From an uncultured Alphaproteobacteria bacterium (GTDB taxonomy: Bacteria > Pseudomonadota > Alphaproteobacteria > Sphingomonadales > Sphingomonadaceae): DNA of 45,138 nt. A program made the position numbers and the translations under genes. A model generated the notes under the pieces. It worked only from the letters and a program-made list of their open reading frames with translations. It was not told the origin of the DNA and did no database searches. This document shows positions 25,987 to 33,220 of the stretch, piece after piece; the first letter of the stretch is position 1, and each line of letters begins with the position of its first letter. The DNA lies in assembly GCA_903939555.1 (NCBI GenBank), contig CAJAHV010000031.1, positions 1 through 45,138 on the forward strand. The letters run 5' to 3'.

Positions 25987-26532
25987 ATGCAAAATCCTCC
26001 GTCCGAATTTGCTGGCCGCGACCGCGCCGAACTCCGTCGCCACCTGACCAAATATTGGAAGATGGAGGCCGGCAATGTGCTTTTGATACCGGCAATGGGG
26101 TGCGCCATGCTGTGGTCGGGCGACGTCACGCCCGATGTTGCCGCCATCGCTGCTATGACAGCGTGTTCATTGCTGTTGGTGATCGGGGCTGCGGCATGGC
26201 GCATGGCGCTGGCAGGCCTGGATGGCGATACGGCGCTGGCTGAGAAGCTGACGACGGCTTGCGCATGGGCTGAATGGCCGTCACTGGCGGTGCTGGTTTT
26301 CGCAACGGCGATGGCTACGGCGTCGGTGGTGGAAGGTGGCTGGCGACCCAACAGCTTTGCCGCGGCCGGGTTTACGCTGATGGGCTGGCTGGAATATGTG
26401 AATTATTACCATGTGCAGTTGCAGAACTTCGATTCCGCCATCGATCTGAAACGGCTGCAGGCCGGGCGCGGTTTGCGCTCAGCGCATCTTGGCCGAGCGG
26501 TGCGGGCGTGGCGGACACGACGCCGCCGCTGA
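25987..26532 (+). CDS. uncharacterised membrane protein
   Basis: I do not recognise a named family. The 181-residue protein has an N-terminal charged part (about 1-30) followed by three or four hydrophobic segments. The conserved-looking stretch WLEYVNYYHVQLQNF lies before a basic C-terminal tail (RAVRAWRTRRRR). ATG 25987 is chosen over an in-frame TTG at 25951. It follows the DUF1295 gene after 133 bp on the same strand, and its 3' end faces the ribbon-helix-helix gene 44 bp away. Confidence 0.65.
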   Translation: MQNPPSEFAGRDRAELRRHLTKYWKMEAGNVLLIPAMGCAMLWSGDVTPDVAAIAAMTACSLLLVIGAAAWRMALAGLDGDTALAEKLTTACAWAEWPSLAVLVFATAMATASVVEGGWRPNSFAAAGFTLMGWLEYVNYYHVQLQNFDSAIDLKRLQAGRGLRSAHLGRAVRAWRTRRRR

Positions 26533-26576
26533 ACCGACCTGCGGCGCTTTGCCGACCGGGGTAGTGCCAAGGTCGG

Positions 26577-26780
26577 TCAGCTTTCCAAGGCGCGTTCGAA
26601 GAGCCATACGCGGATGGCACTGGACAAATTGGTCGTGCGGGCTTCGTCGATTTCGGCGACGAGGGCGGCGAGGGGCTTGTTTTCGGCCTCGGCGGCGGCC
26701 TTGAGGGCTTCCCAGAAGATGGGTTCAAGGGTGAGACTGGTCGCGTGGCCGGCGATGGTGAGGGAGTGTTTTTGGGTCAT
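26577..26780 (-). CDS. ribbon-helix-helix domain protein
   Basis: A 67-residue protein resembling the RHH_4 family. It has a short beta-strand region (KHSLTIAGHATSLTLEP) followed by two helices, FWEALKAAAEAENKPLAALVAEID and SSAIRVWLFERAL. Such proteins are usually small DNA-binding regulators acting as dimers. No toxin gene is adjacent, so it is not an obvious antitoxin. It lies downstream of phaB on the same strand, beyond the hairpin cluster. Confidence 0.8.
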   Translation of the reverse strand: MTQKHSLTIAGHATSLTLEPIFWEALKAAAEAENKPLAALVAEIDEARTTNLSSAIRVWLFERALES

Positions 26781-26825
26781 AGGGGTGGTGCCCTGAGGTC
26801 ACTTGCGTCGGGGTGAAGCCCCCTA

Positions 26826-26967
26826 TCCCGCTTGCGGGAGATGCGAAGCAAGGAAAGCAAGAGGCACGGGCAAAGCCCGTGCTGGCGCCGGACGGGTTGG
26901 GTTGGCTTTAGGCCAACCGCCCCGCCGATCGGACTTGCGCAGGTCCGCGTGCAACGCTTTGCGTTGC
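26826..26967. repeat. cluster of five consecutive hairpins
   Basis: Five palindromes follow one another in 142 bp. They are TCCCGC/GCGGGA with a 2-base loop (26826-26839), GCACGGGC/GCCCGTGC with loop AAA (26864-26882), and GGTTGGC/GCCAACC with loop TTTAG (26900-26918). Then come CGGACT/GGTCCG with a G-T pair and an inner T-A pair (26930-26947) and GCAACGC/GCGTTGC with loop TTT (26951-26967). A GCGGCCGC palindrome follows at 26970-26977. No gene is visible. This may be a composite extragenic palindromic repeat, an RNA, or an mRNA stabiliser behind phaB. Confidence 0.7.
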
Positions 26968-26983
26968 TTGCGGCCGCGCTGCG

Positions 26984-27706
26984 TCAGTACATATGCTGAC
27001 CGCCATTGATGCTCATCGTCGAGCCCGTGATGAACCCCGCATCTTCGGCACACAGGAACACCACGCCGCGGGCGATCTCGTGCGCCTGGCCGAGCCGCCC
27101 TGCCGGAATCTTGGCGACGATTTTTTCCAGCACGTCTGCCGGCACCGCCGCAACCATGTCGGTGTCGACATAGCCGGGTGCAATCGCATTGACCGTGATT
27201 CCGAAACGCGCGCCTTCCTGCGCCAGCGCCTTGGTGAAGCCGTGGATGCCCGACTTCGCCGCGGCATAATTGACCTGGCCATATTGCCCGGCCTGGCCGT
27301 TGATGCTGCCAATATTGACGATACGGCCGAACCCGCGCGACTTCATGCCGGCGAACGTCGCCTTGGCCATGTTGAAACAGCCGCCCAGGTTGACGCGGAT
27401 GACTTCATCCCACTGCGCATAGCTCATCTTCATCAACGTGCCGTCGCGCGTGATGCCGGCATTGTTGACGACAATGTCGACAGGACCCAGTGCCGCTTCG
27501 ACTGCGGCGACGCCATCGAGGCATTCCTGATGATCGGCAACGTTCCACTTGAATGACGGGATGCCGGTGCGTTCTGTGAATTCGCGGGCCTTGACATCAT
27601 CGCCGCCATAATTGGCCGCCACGGCAACGCCCTGTTCCTTGAGCTTGAGGCAGATCGCCTCTCCGATGCCGCGTGTGCCACCCGTTACAATCGCTACTCG
27701 TCCCAT
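26984..27706 (-). CDS. phaB: acetoacetyl-CoA reductase PhaB
   Basis: An NADPH-dependent short-chain dehydrogenase of 240 residues that reduces acetoacetyl-CoA to (R)-3-hydroxybutyryl-CoA for polyhydroxybutyrate synthesis. It shows the TGGTRGIG cofactor loop, NNAGITRDGTL, the catalytic set S134, Y147 and K151, and the C-terminus SINGGQHMY typical of PhaB. GGGGA lies eight bases before ATG 27706. The synthase phaC and thiolase phaA are not in the window. It starts 46 bp after hemH on the same strand. Confidence 0.94.
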   Translation of the reverse strand: MGRVAIVTGGTRGIGEAICLKLKEQGVAVAANYGGDDVKAREFTERTGIPSFKWNVADHQECLDGVAAVEAALGPVDIVVNNAGITRDGTLMKMSYAQWDEVIRVNLGGCFNMAKATFAGMKSRGFGRIVNIGSINGQAGQYGQVNYAAAKSGIHGFTKALAQEGARFGITVNAIAPGYVDTDMVAAVPADVLEKIVAKIPAGRLGQAHEIARGVVFLCAEDAGFITGSTMSINGGQHMY

Positions 27707-27752
27707 GTCGAAAGTCCCCGCGCCGGTCGCTGCGGTTCATCCGCGCGATACT

Positions 27753-28802
27753 TCAGTCTAGCGACGGATTGACCCAGCCGGCAAGTTCCCGTGCCACCAA
27801 AGCGTATAACATTTCGATACCGACCGGCGTGTCGTTGAGGCAGGGCAGATAGGCGAAATCAGTGCCACCATGTTCGAGGAAAGTCTCGCGACCCTCCATC
27901 GCAACTTCTTCCAGCGTTTCGAGGCAATCGGCCGAAAAGCCGGGGCACACGACCGCGATGCGGCGAATACCCTGCCCCGGCAGCGATTCGAGCATGCCGT
28001 CGGTGTAAGGCCGCAACCATTCGGCCCGGCCAAAGCGCGACTGGAAGGTCACCCTTAGCGGCAGGTCGAGCGCTTCCTGCAGCAACCGCCCGGTCTTGAG
28101 GCACTGGCAATAATAGGGATCACCCATGTCGAGCGTGCGCCTGGGCATGCCGTGGAAGCTGGTGACAATCAGGTCGGGAACGAAATCAAGCCGGGCCAGC
28201 CCGTCGCGCACACCCTGTGCCAACGCGGCGATATGATCGGGATTGTCATAATAGGGCGGCAGAGTGCGCAATGCCGGCTGCCAGCGCCAGCCGGCGATTG
28301 CGGCATTCGCCGCATCGACGACGGTCGCGTTGGTCGCGGCCGAATATTGCGGATACATTGGTGCCAACAAGATACGGTCACACCCCTGTTGCTGCAGCGC
28401 CGCCAGCCGTTCCCCGATCGACCGGCTGCCATAGCGCATACCCCAGTCGACGATCACATTGGGTCCAAAGCGCCCGGCCAACGCCGCAGCCTGCGCCTTC
28501 GTGATGGCGGTGATCGGCGAGCCGTCGGCTGTCCACACCTTGGCATAATTGGCCGCCGTCGTGCGTGGCCGGATGTTGAGGATCAGCAGGTTGAGGATCG
28601 GTTTCCAAAAGAAGGCAGGAATTTCGATGACGCGCGGATCCGACAGGAATTCGCCAAGAAAGCGCTTTACCGATGGCACATCGGGCGCATCCGGCGAACC
28701 AAGATTGACAAGCAGCACGCCAACGCGGCCGGCCCGCGCGGGCGGGTGGCTGTCGGGGCGCAGTACCGGCGCCGGCGTCGGGACGGGAAAGGCGTTGTTC
28801 AT
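27753..28802 (-). CDS. hemH: ferrochelatase HemH
   Basis: The last enzyme of protoheme synthesis, inserting ferrous iron into protoporphyrin IX. The 349-residue protein begins with a variable Pro-rich stretch and then GVLLVNLGSPDAP. It has YPQYSAAT, the catalytic histidine in SFHGMPRR, and PGFSADCLETLEE with the conserved glutamates near the C-terminus. ATG 28802 overlaps the stop of the molybdenum hydroxylase gene as ATGA; longer readings would run inside that gene. The enzyme acts at the inner membrane face. Confidence 0.96.
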   Translation of the reverse strand: MNNAFPVPTPAPVLRPDSHPPARAGRVGVLLVNLGSPDAPDVPSVKRFLGEFLSDPRVIEIPAFFWKPILNLLILNIRPRTTAANYAKVWTADGSPITAITKAQAAALAGRFGPNVIVDWGMRYGSRSIGERLAALQQQGCDRILLAPMYPQYSAATNATVVDAANAAIAGWRWQPALRTLPPYYDNPDHIAALAQGVRDGLARLDFVPDLIVTSFHGMPRRTLDMGDPYYCQCLKTGRLLQEALDLPLRVTFQSRFGRAEWLRPYTDGMLESLPGQGIRRIAVVCPGFSADCLETLEEVAMEGRETFLEHGGTDFAYLPCLNDTPVGIEMLYALVARELAGWVNPSLD

Positions 28803-30985
28803 GACGCGGCCAGCAACGGCAATTGCCGCCGCCGCCCGCCACCCGCTGCGAACAGCGCATTGGCTACCGCCGGCGCGATCGGTGGTGTGCCGGGTTCGCC
28901 AACACCACCTGCCGGCGCTTCCGACGCGATGATCGTCACTGCGATTTCGGGCGTTTCGGCCATGGTGAGCAGCGGGTGGCTGTCGAAATTGCCCTGTTGC
29001 GCCATGCCATCGGCAAAGGTGACCCGGCCATGCAACGCCGCGGTAAGGCCATAAATGACCCCGCTTTCCATCTGGGCGCGCACGCTGTCGGGGTTGATGA
29101 CCCGGCCGCAATCGACCGCCACCCAAACCCTGGTGACACGCGGTGCCTGATCCTTGACGATGCTGACTTCGGCGACCTGGGCCACGATGCTGCCGAAACA
29201 TTCGCTGAGCGCGACGCCGCGGCCAACCCCCGGCGCCACCTGGCCAAGCGGCCCGCCGGCTTTCAAGGCAGCGCGCAGCACCGCGGCATGGCGCGGCTTG
29301 TCCTTGAGCATCGCCAGCCTGAAGCTGCCCGGATCAACCTTGGCAGCGGCGGCAAGTTCATCGACGAAGCTTTCGGTGATGAACGCCGAAAAACTATGGC
29401 CGACCGAGCGCCAGAAGCCCAGCGGCACCGGGCAATCGGCAAGGGCATGCGCGACGCGGATATTGGCGATGTCATAGGGCAGATGCACCGAGCCTTCGAT
29501 GGCACCGGCACTGGTCTTTGGGTCGCCCCCGGCGATGGGAATGTTGCGGCCCGTGAAGCTGCTGCCGACATCGGGCGCGGCGATCACCGCATCCCAGCCG
29601 GTCACGCCACGGTCGCCCGCGACACCGCGCAGCCGCGCTGCCACGGCGGGACGCCACATATCGTGCGCGAAATCTTCCTCGCGGCTCCAGATCAACTGCA
29701 CCGGACGACCGACGGCTTTTGCGATGATAGCGGCCTGTTCGCATGCATCCTTTTCGACTTTGCGACCGAAACCACCGCCGAGCAGTGTCGGGAAGATCGT
29801 CACATCGTCCGAATCGATATCGAGCGCCCGCGCCACGGCCCAGGCCGCGATGCTGGCCGATTGCGTCGGCGCCCAAACTTCGCACTTGCCGTTTTCAAAG
29901 CGCGCCGTCGCCGTCATCGGCTCGAGACAGGCATGCGCAAGGAACGGTAGGGTGTATTCGGCACTGATGCCGGCGCCGCTTTCAAGGGTCGCGGCAACGT
30001 CTCCGTCATCGCGCACCGTGTCACCCTTGGTATCAAGCGCTGCCATCAACCCGGCTTCGAGCCAAGGACCAGCCGGTTTGACGGCAGGAGCATAGTTGAC
30101 GGTGACCGTATCGAGCGCGGTCTTGGCAGCATACCAGCCATCGGCGACCACGGCGATGAAATCAGGCCCTTCGACCAGCCGTGCTGTCGCCGGCAGCGCA
30201 CGTTTGTCGACCGTCTTGCGGGTGGCGCCGATCGGCGACTGGCGGATTGCAGCATACATCATGCCGGGCAAACGCACATCGGCACCAAAGCGCGCGCTGC
30301 CATCGGTCTTGGCCGGGATGTCGATTCGCAGCACTGGCTTGCCGACAAGCACGGGCTTTTCACGCAGCGTCGGCTCTGCCGGTGCATCCTCGAGCTTTGC
30401 CTCGGCGGCGATATCGGCGAAGGCGATGCGATTGGCCTTGTGGATGACAAACCCGCCGGCAGTGTCGCAATCCTCCCAATCGACCGACCAGCGCCGCGCC
30501 GCTGCCCGGCACAGCATCTCGCGACCCGCAGCGCCCGCCGCCCGCAACGGCGCCTCAAAGCCGCGCATCGAGGTGCTACCGCCGGTGATCTGGAAGTCGA
30601 AGAATTCGACCATGCGGCCGCCACCCCACGCCGCAATGCGACGCATGGTGTCAGACATATGCTCGATCTGGTCGGCCATCATACCCTTGTTGGCGTAATC
30701 GGGGCCGAGCGGTGCCGGCTCGACCGCCACGGTACGCCAATCGGCACCCAGTTCATCGGCAACGATCTGCGCCAGCCCCGACCAGATGCCCTGGCCCATC
30801 TCGGCCTGGGGCACCGCCACCGTGACACGGCCATCGGCTCCAATCTTGACGAAAGCATTGATGAGTTGCTCGCCCTCCCCTGCCGACCAGACGAGCGCGC
30901 GTCGGCGCGGCCAGACGGCCCAGCCAATGGCAAGGCCGCCGCCAGCGCCGGCGGCAATCAACAGGGTACGGCGTGAAATCGCCAT
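28799..30985 (-). CDS. molybdenum hydroxylase large subunit, IorB-like (xanthine oxidase family)
   Basis: A 728-residue protein of the molybdopterin-binding type seen in isoquinoline 1-oxidoreductase beta subunits and bacterial aldehyde oxidases. It starts with SRRTLLIAAGAGGG, a twin-arginine-like signal, so export to the periplasm is likely. Cofactor-site motifs are present: QAEMGQGIWSGLAQIVADEL, GGGFGRKVEKDA, PLGFWRSVGHSFSAF, and the C-terminal GVGEPGTPP with the catalytic glutamate. A [2Fe-2S] small subunit normally sits next to it but none is in the window. It begins 27 bp after the peroxiredoxin gene and overlaps hemH by four bases. The substrate is unknown. Confidence 0.88.
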   Translation of the reverse strand: MAISRRTLLIAAGAGGGLAIGWAVWPRRRALVWSAGEGEQLINAFVKIGADGRVTVAVPQAEMGQGIWSGLAQIVADELGADWRTVAVEPAPLGPDYANKGMMADQIEHMSDTMRRIAAWGGGRMVEFFDFQITGGSTSMRGFEAPLRAAGAAGREMLCRAAARRWSVDWEDCDTAGGFVIHKANRIAFADIAAEAKLEDAPAEPTLREKPVLVGKPVLRIDIPAKTDGSARFGADVRLPGMMYAAIRQSPIGATRKTVDKRALPATARLVEGPDFIAVVADGWYAAKTALDTVTVNYAPAVKPAGPWLEAGLMAALDTKGDTVRDDGDVAATLESGAGISAEYTLPFLAHACLEPMTATARFENGKCEVWAPTQSASIAAWAVARALDIDSDDVTIFPTLLGGGFGRKVEKDACEQAAIIAKAVGRPVQLIWSREEDFAHDMWRPAVAARLRGVAGDRGVTGWDAVIAAPDVGSSFTGRNIPIAGGDPKTSAGAIEGSVHLPYDIANIRVAHALADCPVPLGFWRSVGHSFSAFITESFVDELAAAAKVDPGSFRLAMLKDKPRHAAVLRAALKAGGPLGQVAPGVGRGVALSECFGSIVAQVAEVSIVKDQAPRVTRVWVAVDCGRVINPDSVRAQMESGVIYGLTAALHGRVTFADGMAQQGNFDSHPLLTMAETPEIAVTIIASEAPAGGVGEPGTPPIAPAVANALFAAGGGRRRQLPLLAAS

Positions 30986-31012
30986 GGCGTGCGTCCGGTT
31001 CCTTGCCTGACC

Positions 31013-31498
31013 CTACTTCAGTTGGCCCATCAGATGTTCTGCCGACGACACCGCAAAGGCGCCCGGCTCTTCGATGTTGAGATGGGTGACCACCCCGTCC
31101 TTTACCAGCATGGAGAAGCGCTGGCTGCGGATGCCCATGCCAAACTTGCTGAAATCGGCCTCGAGGCCGAGCGACTTCGCGAAATCGGCGCTGCCATCAG
31201 CGAGCATCGTCACCTTGTCGCCGACATCGGCCGACTGGCCCCAGGCACGCATGACAAAAGCGTCATTGACCGACAGGCAGACGATTTCATCGACACCGTG
31301 CTGCTTGATGGTTTCGGCATTGATAACGAAACCCGGCAGATGTTTGGCAGAACAGGTCGGGGTGAAGGCACCAGGCACCGAGAACAGTGCAATGGTGCGG
31401 CCGCCGAAAAGCGCCTCGGTCGAAATCGGTGCGGGGCCGGCATCGCTTGCCTTGACGAGCGTCGCTGCGGGAATCTTGTCACCAACCTTGATGGTCAT
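31013..31498 (-). CDS. peroxiredoxin (Prx5 type)
   Basis: A thiol peroxidase of 161 residues that reduces hydrogen peroxide and organic hydroperoxides. The peroxidatic cysteine is C49 in PGAFTPTCS, and the C-terminal NIEEPGAFAVSSAE block is typical of the Prx5 / glutaredoxin-type group. A second cysteine lies in EIVCLSV, but whether it resolves the disulfide is unclear. Two adjacent ATG codons exist (31501 and 31498); the second has the better spacing to AAGGA. It is the first gene of a same-strand run with the IorB-like gene and hemH. Confidence 0.93.
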   Translation of the reverse strand: MTIKVGDKIPAATLVKASDAGPAPISTEALFGGRTIALFSVPGAFTPTCSAKHLPGFVINAETIKQHGVDEIVCLSVNDAFVMRAWGQSADVGDKVTMLADGSADFAKSLGLEADFSKFGMGIRSQRFSMLVKDGVVTHLNIEEPGAFAVSSAEHLMGQLK

Positions 31499-31583
31499 CA
31501 TGCTGTCCTTTGTGCCTTGAGATTGAGCGACCGATAGCCGCCCCCTTTGTATGCGTCCAGCGCAACACTATATCTGCGACGAG

Positions 31584-32159
31584 ATGAACGTTCCGCATTT
31601 CCTGTCCGGCACTTTGTTGCTCTCCATGCCCGGCATCGGTGATCCGCGTTTTGAACGCAGCGTCATCGCCATGTGCCTGCACGACGAGGACGGCGCCCTT
31701 GGGCTGGTGGTCAACAATCCCGCTCCCGGGCTGACAGTGCGCACGCTCATGCAACAGCTCGACATCGACCCGGGTGTCACCGCCGACGACGTACTGGTGA
31801 TGAACGGCGGACCGGTCGAACCCGGGCGCGGTTTCGTGCTGCACAGTGCCGATTACCAGAGCCAGGGAACGATTATGGTAACAGATCCCACCGGTCCAGT
31901 CTGGGGGCTTACCGCCACGCTCGATGTGCTGAAGGACATCGCCCGTGGCCGGGGCCCGGCGCGCTGGCTGGCGGCGCTGGGCTATACCGGCTGGAGCGCC
32001 GGGCAGCTTGATGGCGAAATGACCCGGCATGGCTGGCACGTCGCCCCGGGCAACCCGGCGATCCTGTTCGAAACCGATATCACGGCGCGCTGGTCTGCCG
32101 CCTACGGCCAGCAGGGCATTGATGTGGGACAGTTGAGCGCCACTCCGGGGCGGGCGTAA
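31584..32159 (+). CDS. YqgE/AlgH family protein
   Basis: A 191-residue protein of the UPF0301 (AlgH/YqgE) family. It shows FLSGTLLLSMPGI at the N-terminus, RSVIAMCLHDEDGALGLVVN, NGGPVEPGRGFVLHS, and the C-terminal GWSAGQLDGEM segment. The biochemical role of the family is not settled; in some bacteria it has been linked to alginate control. ATG 31584 matches the usual family N-terminus and is preferred over one 11 codons earlier. It diverges from the peroxiredoxin gene. Confidence 0.92.
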   Translation: MNVPHFLSGTLLLSMPGIGDPRFERSVIAMCLHDEDGALGLVVNNPAPGLTVRTLMQQLDIDPGVTADDVLVMNGGPVEPGRGFVLHSADYQSQGTIMVTDPTGPVWGLTATLDVLKDIARGRGPARWLAALGYTGWSAGQLDGEMTRHGWHVAPGNPAILFETDITARWSAAYGQQGIDVGQLSATPGRA

Positions 32160-32350
32160 CGCCGTTACTGCATGACGAGGGCGTTGATCTGATTGTCATC
32201 GCAGTCGTGCAAACAGCCTGCGCAAAGGCCTCCGGCGCGCGACTGGGGCGGACCAGCGCCGCCGAGCGCGACATGCCGGCGCATGATTCGTGCCCGTTTG
32301 ATGATAATATGACATGAATAATTCGGTGTCGCGCCAAGCGACATCCGCGC

Positions 32351-32393
32351 CGGCGCCCCCTTTCCGCCATCCGGCGCCCCCCTTTCCGCCATC
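32351..32393. repeat. tandem 21/22-bp duplication
   Basis: Two head-to-tail copies beginning CGGCGCCCCC and ending TTTCCGCCATC. They are identical except for one extra C in the second copy's C-run. A third partial start, CGGCGG, follows. It lies just upstream of the candidate rpmI promoter and is probably a replication-slippage product. Confidence 0.7.
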
Positions 32394-32399
32394 CGGCGG

Positions 32400-32428
32400 T
32401 TGCATTGCCGGGCCGGCATGGCTATAGC
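32400..32428 (+). promoter_or_regulatory. candidate rpmI-rplT promoter
   Basis: TTGCAT (32400-32405) and TATAGC (32423-32428) are separated by exactly 17 bases. The -10 is identical to the one proposed for mraZ. Transcription would start near 32435, about 90 bases before rpmI. Confidence 0.5.
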
Positions 32429-32525
32429 CCCGCCCTTCGCATGACCGAACGGCCCGGCTGAATGGGCTGCCGTGGCTGTTCAATGATGCGTCCATCAGAG
32501 CCTTTACGGCTTCCAAGGAGACGAA

Positions 32526-32729
32526 ATGCCCAAGCTCAAGACCAAGAGCGGTGTGAAGAAGCGCTTCAAGATCACCGCGTCCGGCAAGATCAAGCACGGT
32601 GTTGCTGGCAAGCGCCACCGTTTGATCAGCCACAATTCCAAGTACATCCGCCAGAATCGCGGGACATCGGTGCTTTCCGAGGCGGATACGCCGCGGGTGA
32701 AGCTCTGGGCCCCCTACGGTCTTAAGTAA
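32526..32729 (+). CDS. rpmI: 50S ribosomal protein L35
   Basis: A 67-residue basic ribosomal protein of the large subunit. The start MPKLKTKSGVKKRFK and the block GKRHRLISHNSKYIRQNRG are diagnostic. A strong AAGGAG lies five bases before the ATG. It is followed after 12 bp by rplT, the standard pair. infC, which often precedes this pair, is not present here. Confidence 0.98.
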   Translation: MPKLKTKSGVKKRFKITASGKIKHGVAGKRHRLISHNSKYIRQNRGTSVLSEADTPRVKLWAPYGLK

Positions 32730-32741
32730 GGAGGCCGGTAA

Positions 32742-33113
32742 ATGGCACGCGTCAAACGTGGTACGACGACTCACGCTCGTCACAAGCGGATCCTGGAGCA
32801 GGCGAAGGGCTATTATGGCCGTCGCAAGAACACGATTCGCATCGCCAAGCAGGCCGTCGAAAAGGCCGGCCAGTACGCCTATCGCGATCGCAAGGTTAAG
32901 AAGCGCAGCTTCCGCGCCATCTGGATCCAGCGCATCAACGCCGCTGTGCGCGAACAGGGCCTGACCTATGGCGTCTTCATGCATGGCACCACGCTTGCCG
33001 GCATCGAGATCGACCGCCAGATCATGGCCGACATGGCGATGCACGAACCCGAAACCTTCAAGGTCATCATCGCGCAGGTCCAGGCCGTGCTTGATGCCAA
33101 GGCCGCTGCGTAA
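32742..33113 (+). CDS. rplT: 50S ribosomal protein L20
   Basis: A 123-residue 23S-rRNA-binding protein needed early in large-subunit assembly; in several bacteria it also represses its own operon. It begins MARVKRGTTTHARHKRILEQAKGY in spirit of the family (MARVKRG plus HKRIL), and contains GRRKNTIRIAKQAVEK and FRAIWIQRINAAVR. AAGGAGG lies about eight bases upstream of ATG 32742. A strong terminator follows. Confidence 0.98.
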   Translation: MARVKRGTTTHARHKRILEQAKGYYGRRKNTIRIAKQAVEKAGQYAYRDRKVKKRSFRAIWIQRINAAVREQGLTYGVFMHGTTLAGIEIDRQIMADMAMHEPETFKVIIAQVQAVLDAKAAA

Positions 33114-33138
33114 CACCAGCGTTCTTTCGGACAACAAG

Positions 33139-33175
33139 CGGCGCGGCAGGGCAACCTGCCGCGCCGTTTTTGTTT
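33139..33175 (+). terminator. intrinsic terminator after rplT
   Basis: A perfect 12-bp GC-rich stem, 33139-33150 pairing with 33155-33166, is closed by a GCAA loop and followed by TTTTTGTTT. This is the clearest rho-independent terminator in the window. It begins 25 bp after the rplT stop and leaves only 45 bp before pheS. Confidence 0.92.
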
Positions 33176-33220
33176 AGCGCCGCCTTCCGTTTCCTTGTCC
33201 GCAAAGCTAGACCGCACGCC

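Larger units (their letters stand above)
32160..32525. other. 366-bp intergenic region before rpmI
   Basis: No convincing gene is visible. It contains a tandem 21/22-bp duplication (32351-32393), a candidate promoter (32400-32428), and a leader of about 90 bases with a small weak hairpin (GAGCC/GGCTT, 32498-32512) just before the rpmI ribosome site. The first 190 bases, after the algH stop, hold nothing I can name; no clear terminator follows algH. Confidence 0.5.

Noticed and set aside
28803..29201. N-terminal extension of hemH by 133 codons
   Set aside because: It would lie entirely within the hydroxylase gene and is Arg/Gly-rich; the ATGA overlap gives a normal-length ferrochelatase.
33170..33220. 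Phe-rich codons in frame upstream of pheS as an attenuation leader peptide
   Set aside because: They lie after the terminator rather than before it and have no ribosome site; an attenuator leader must precede the stem.
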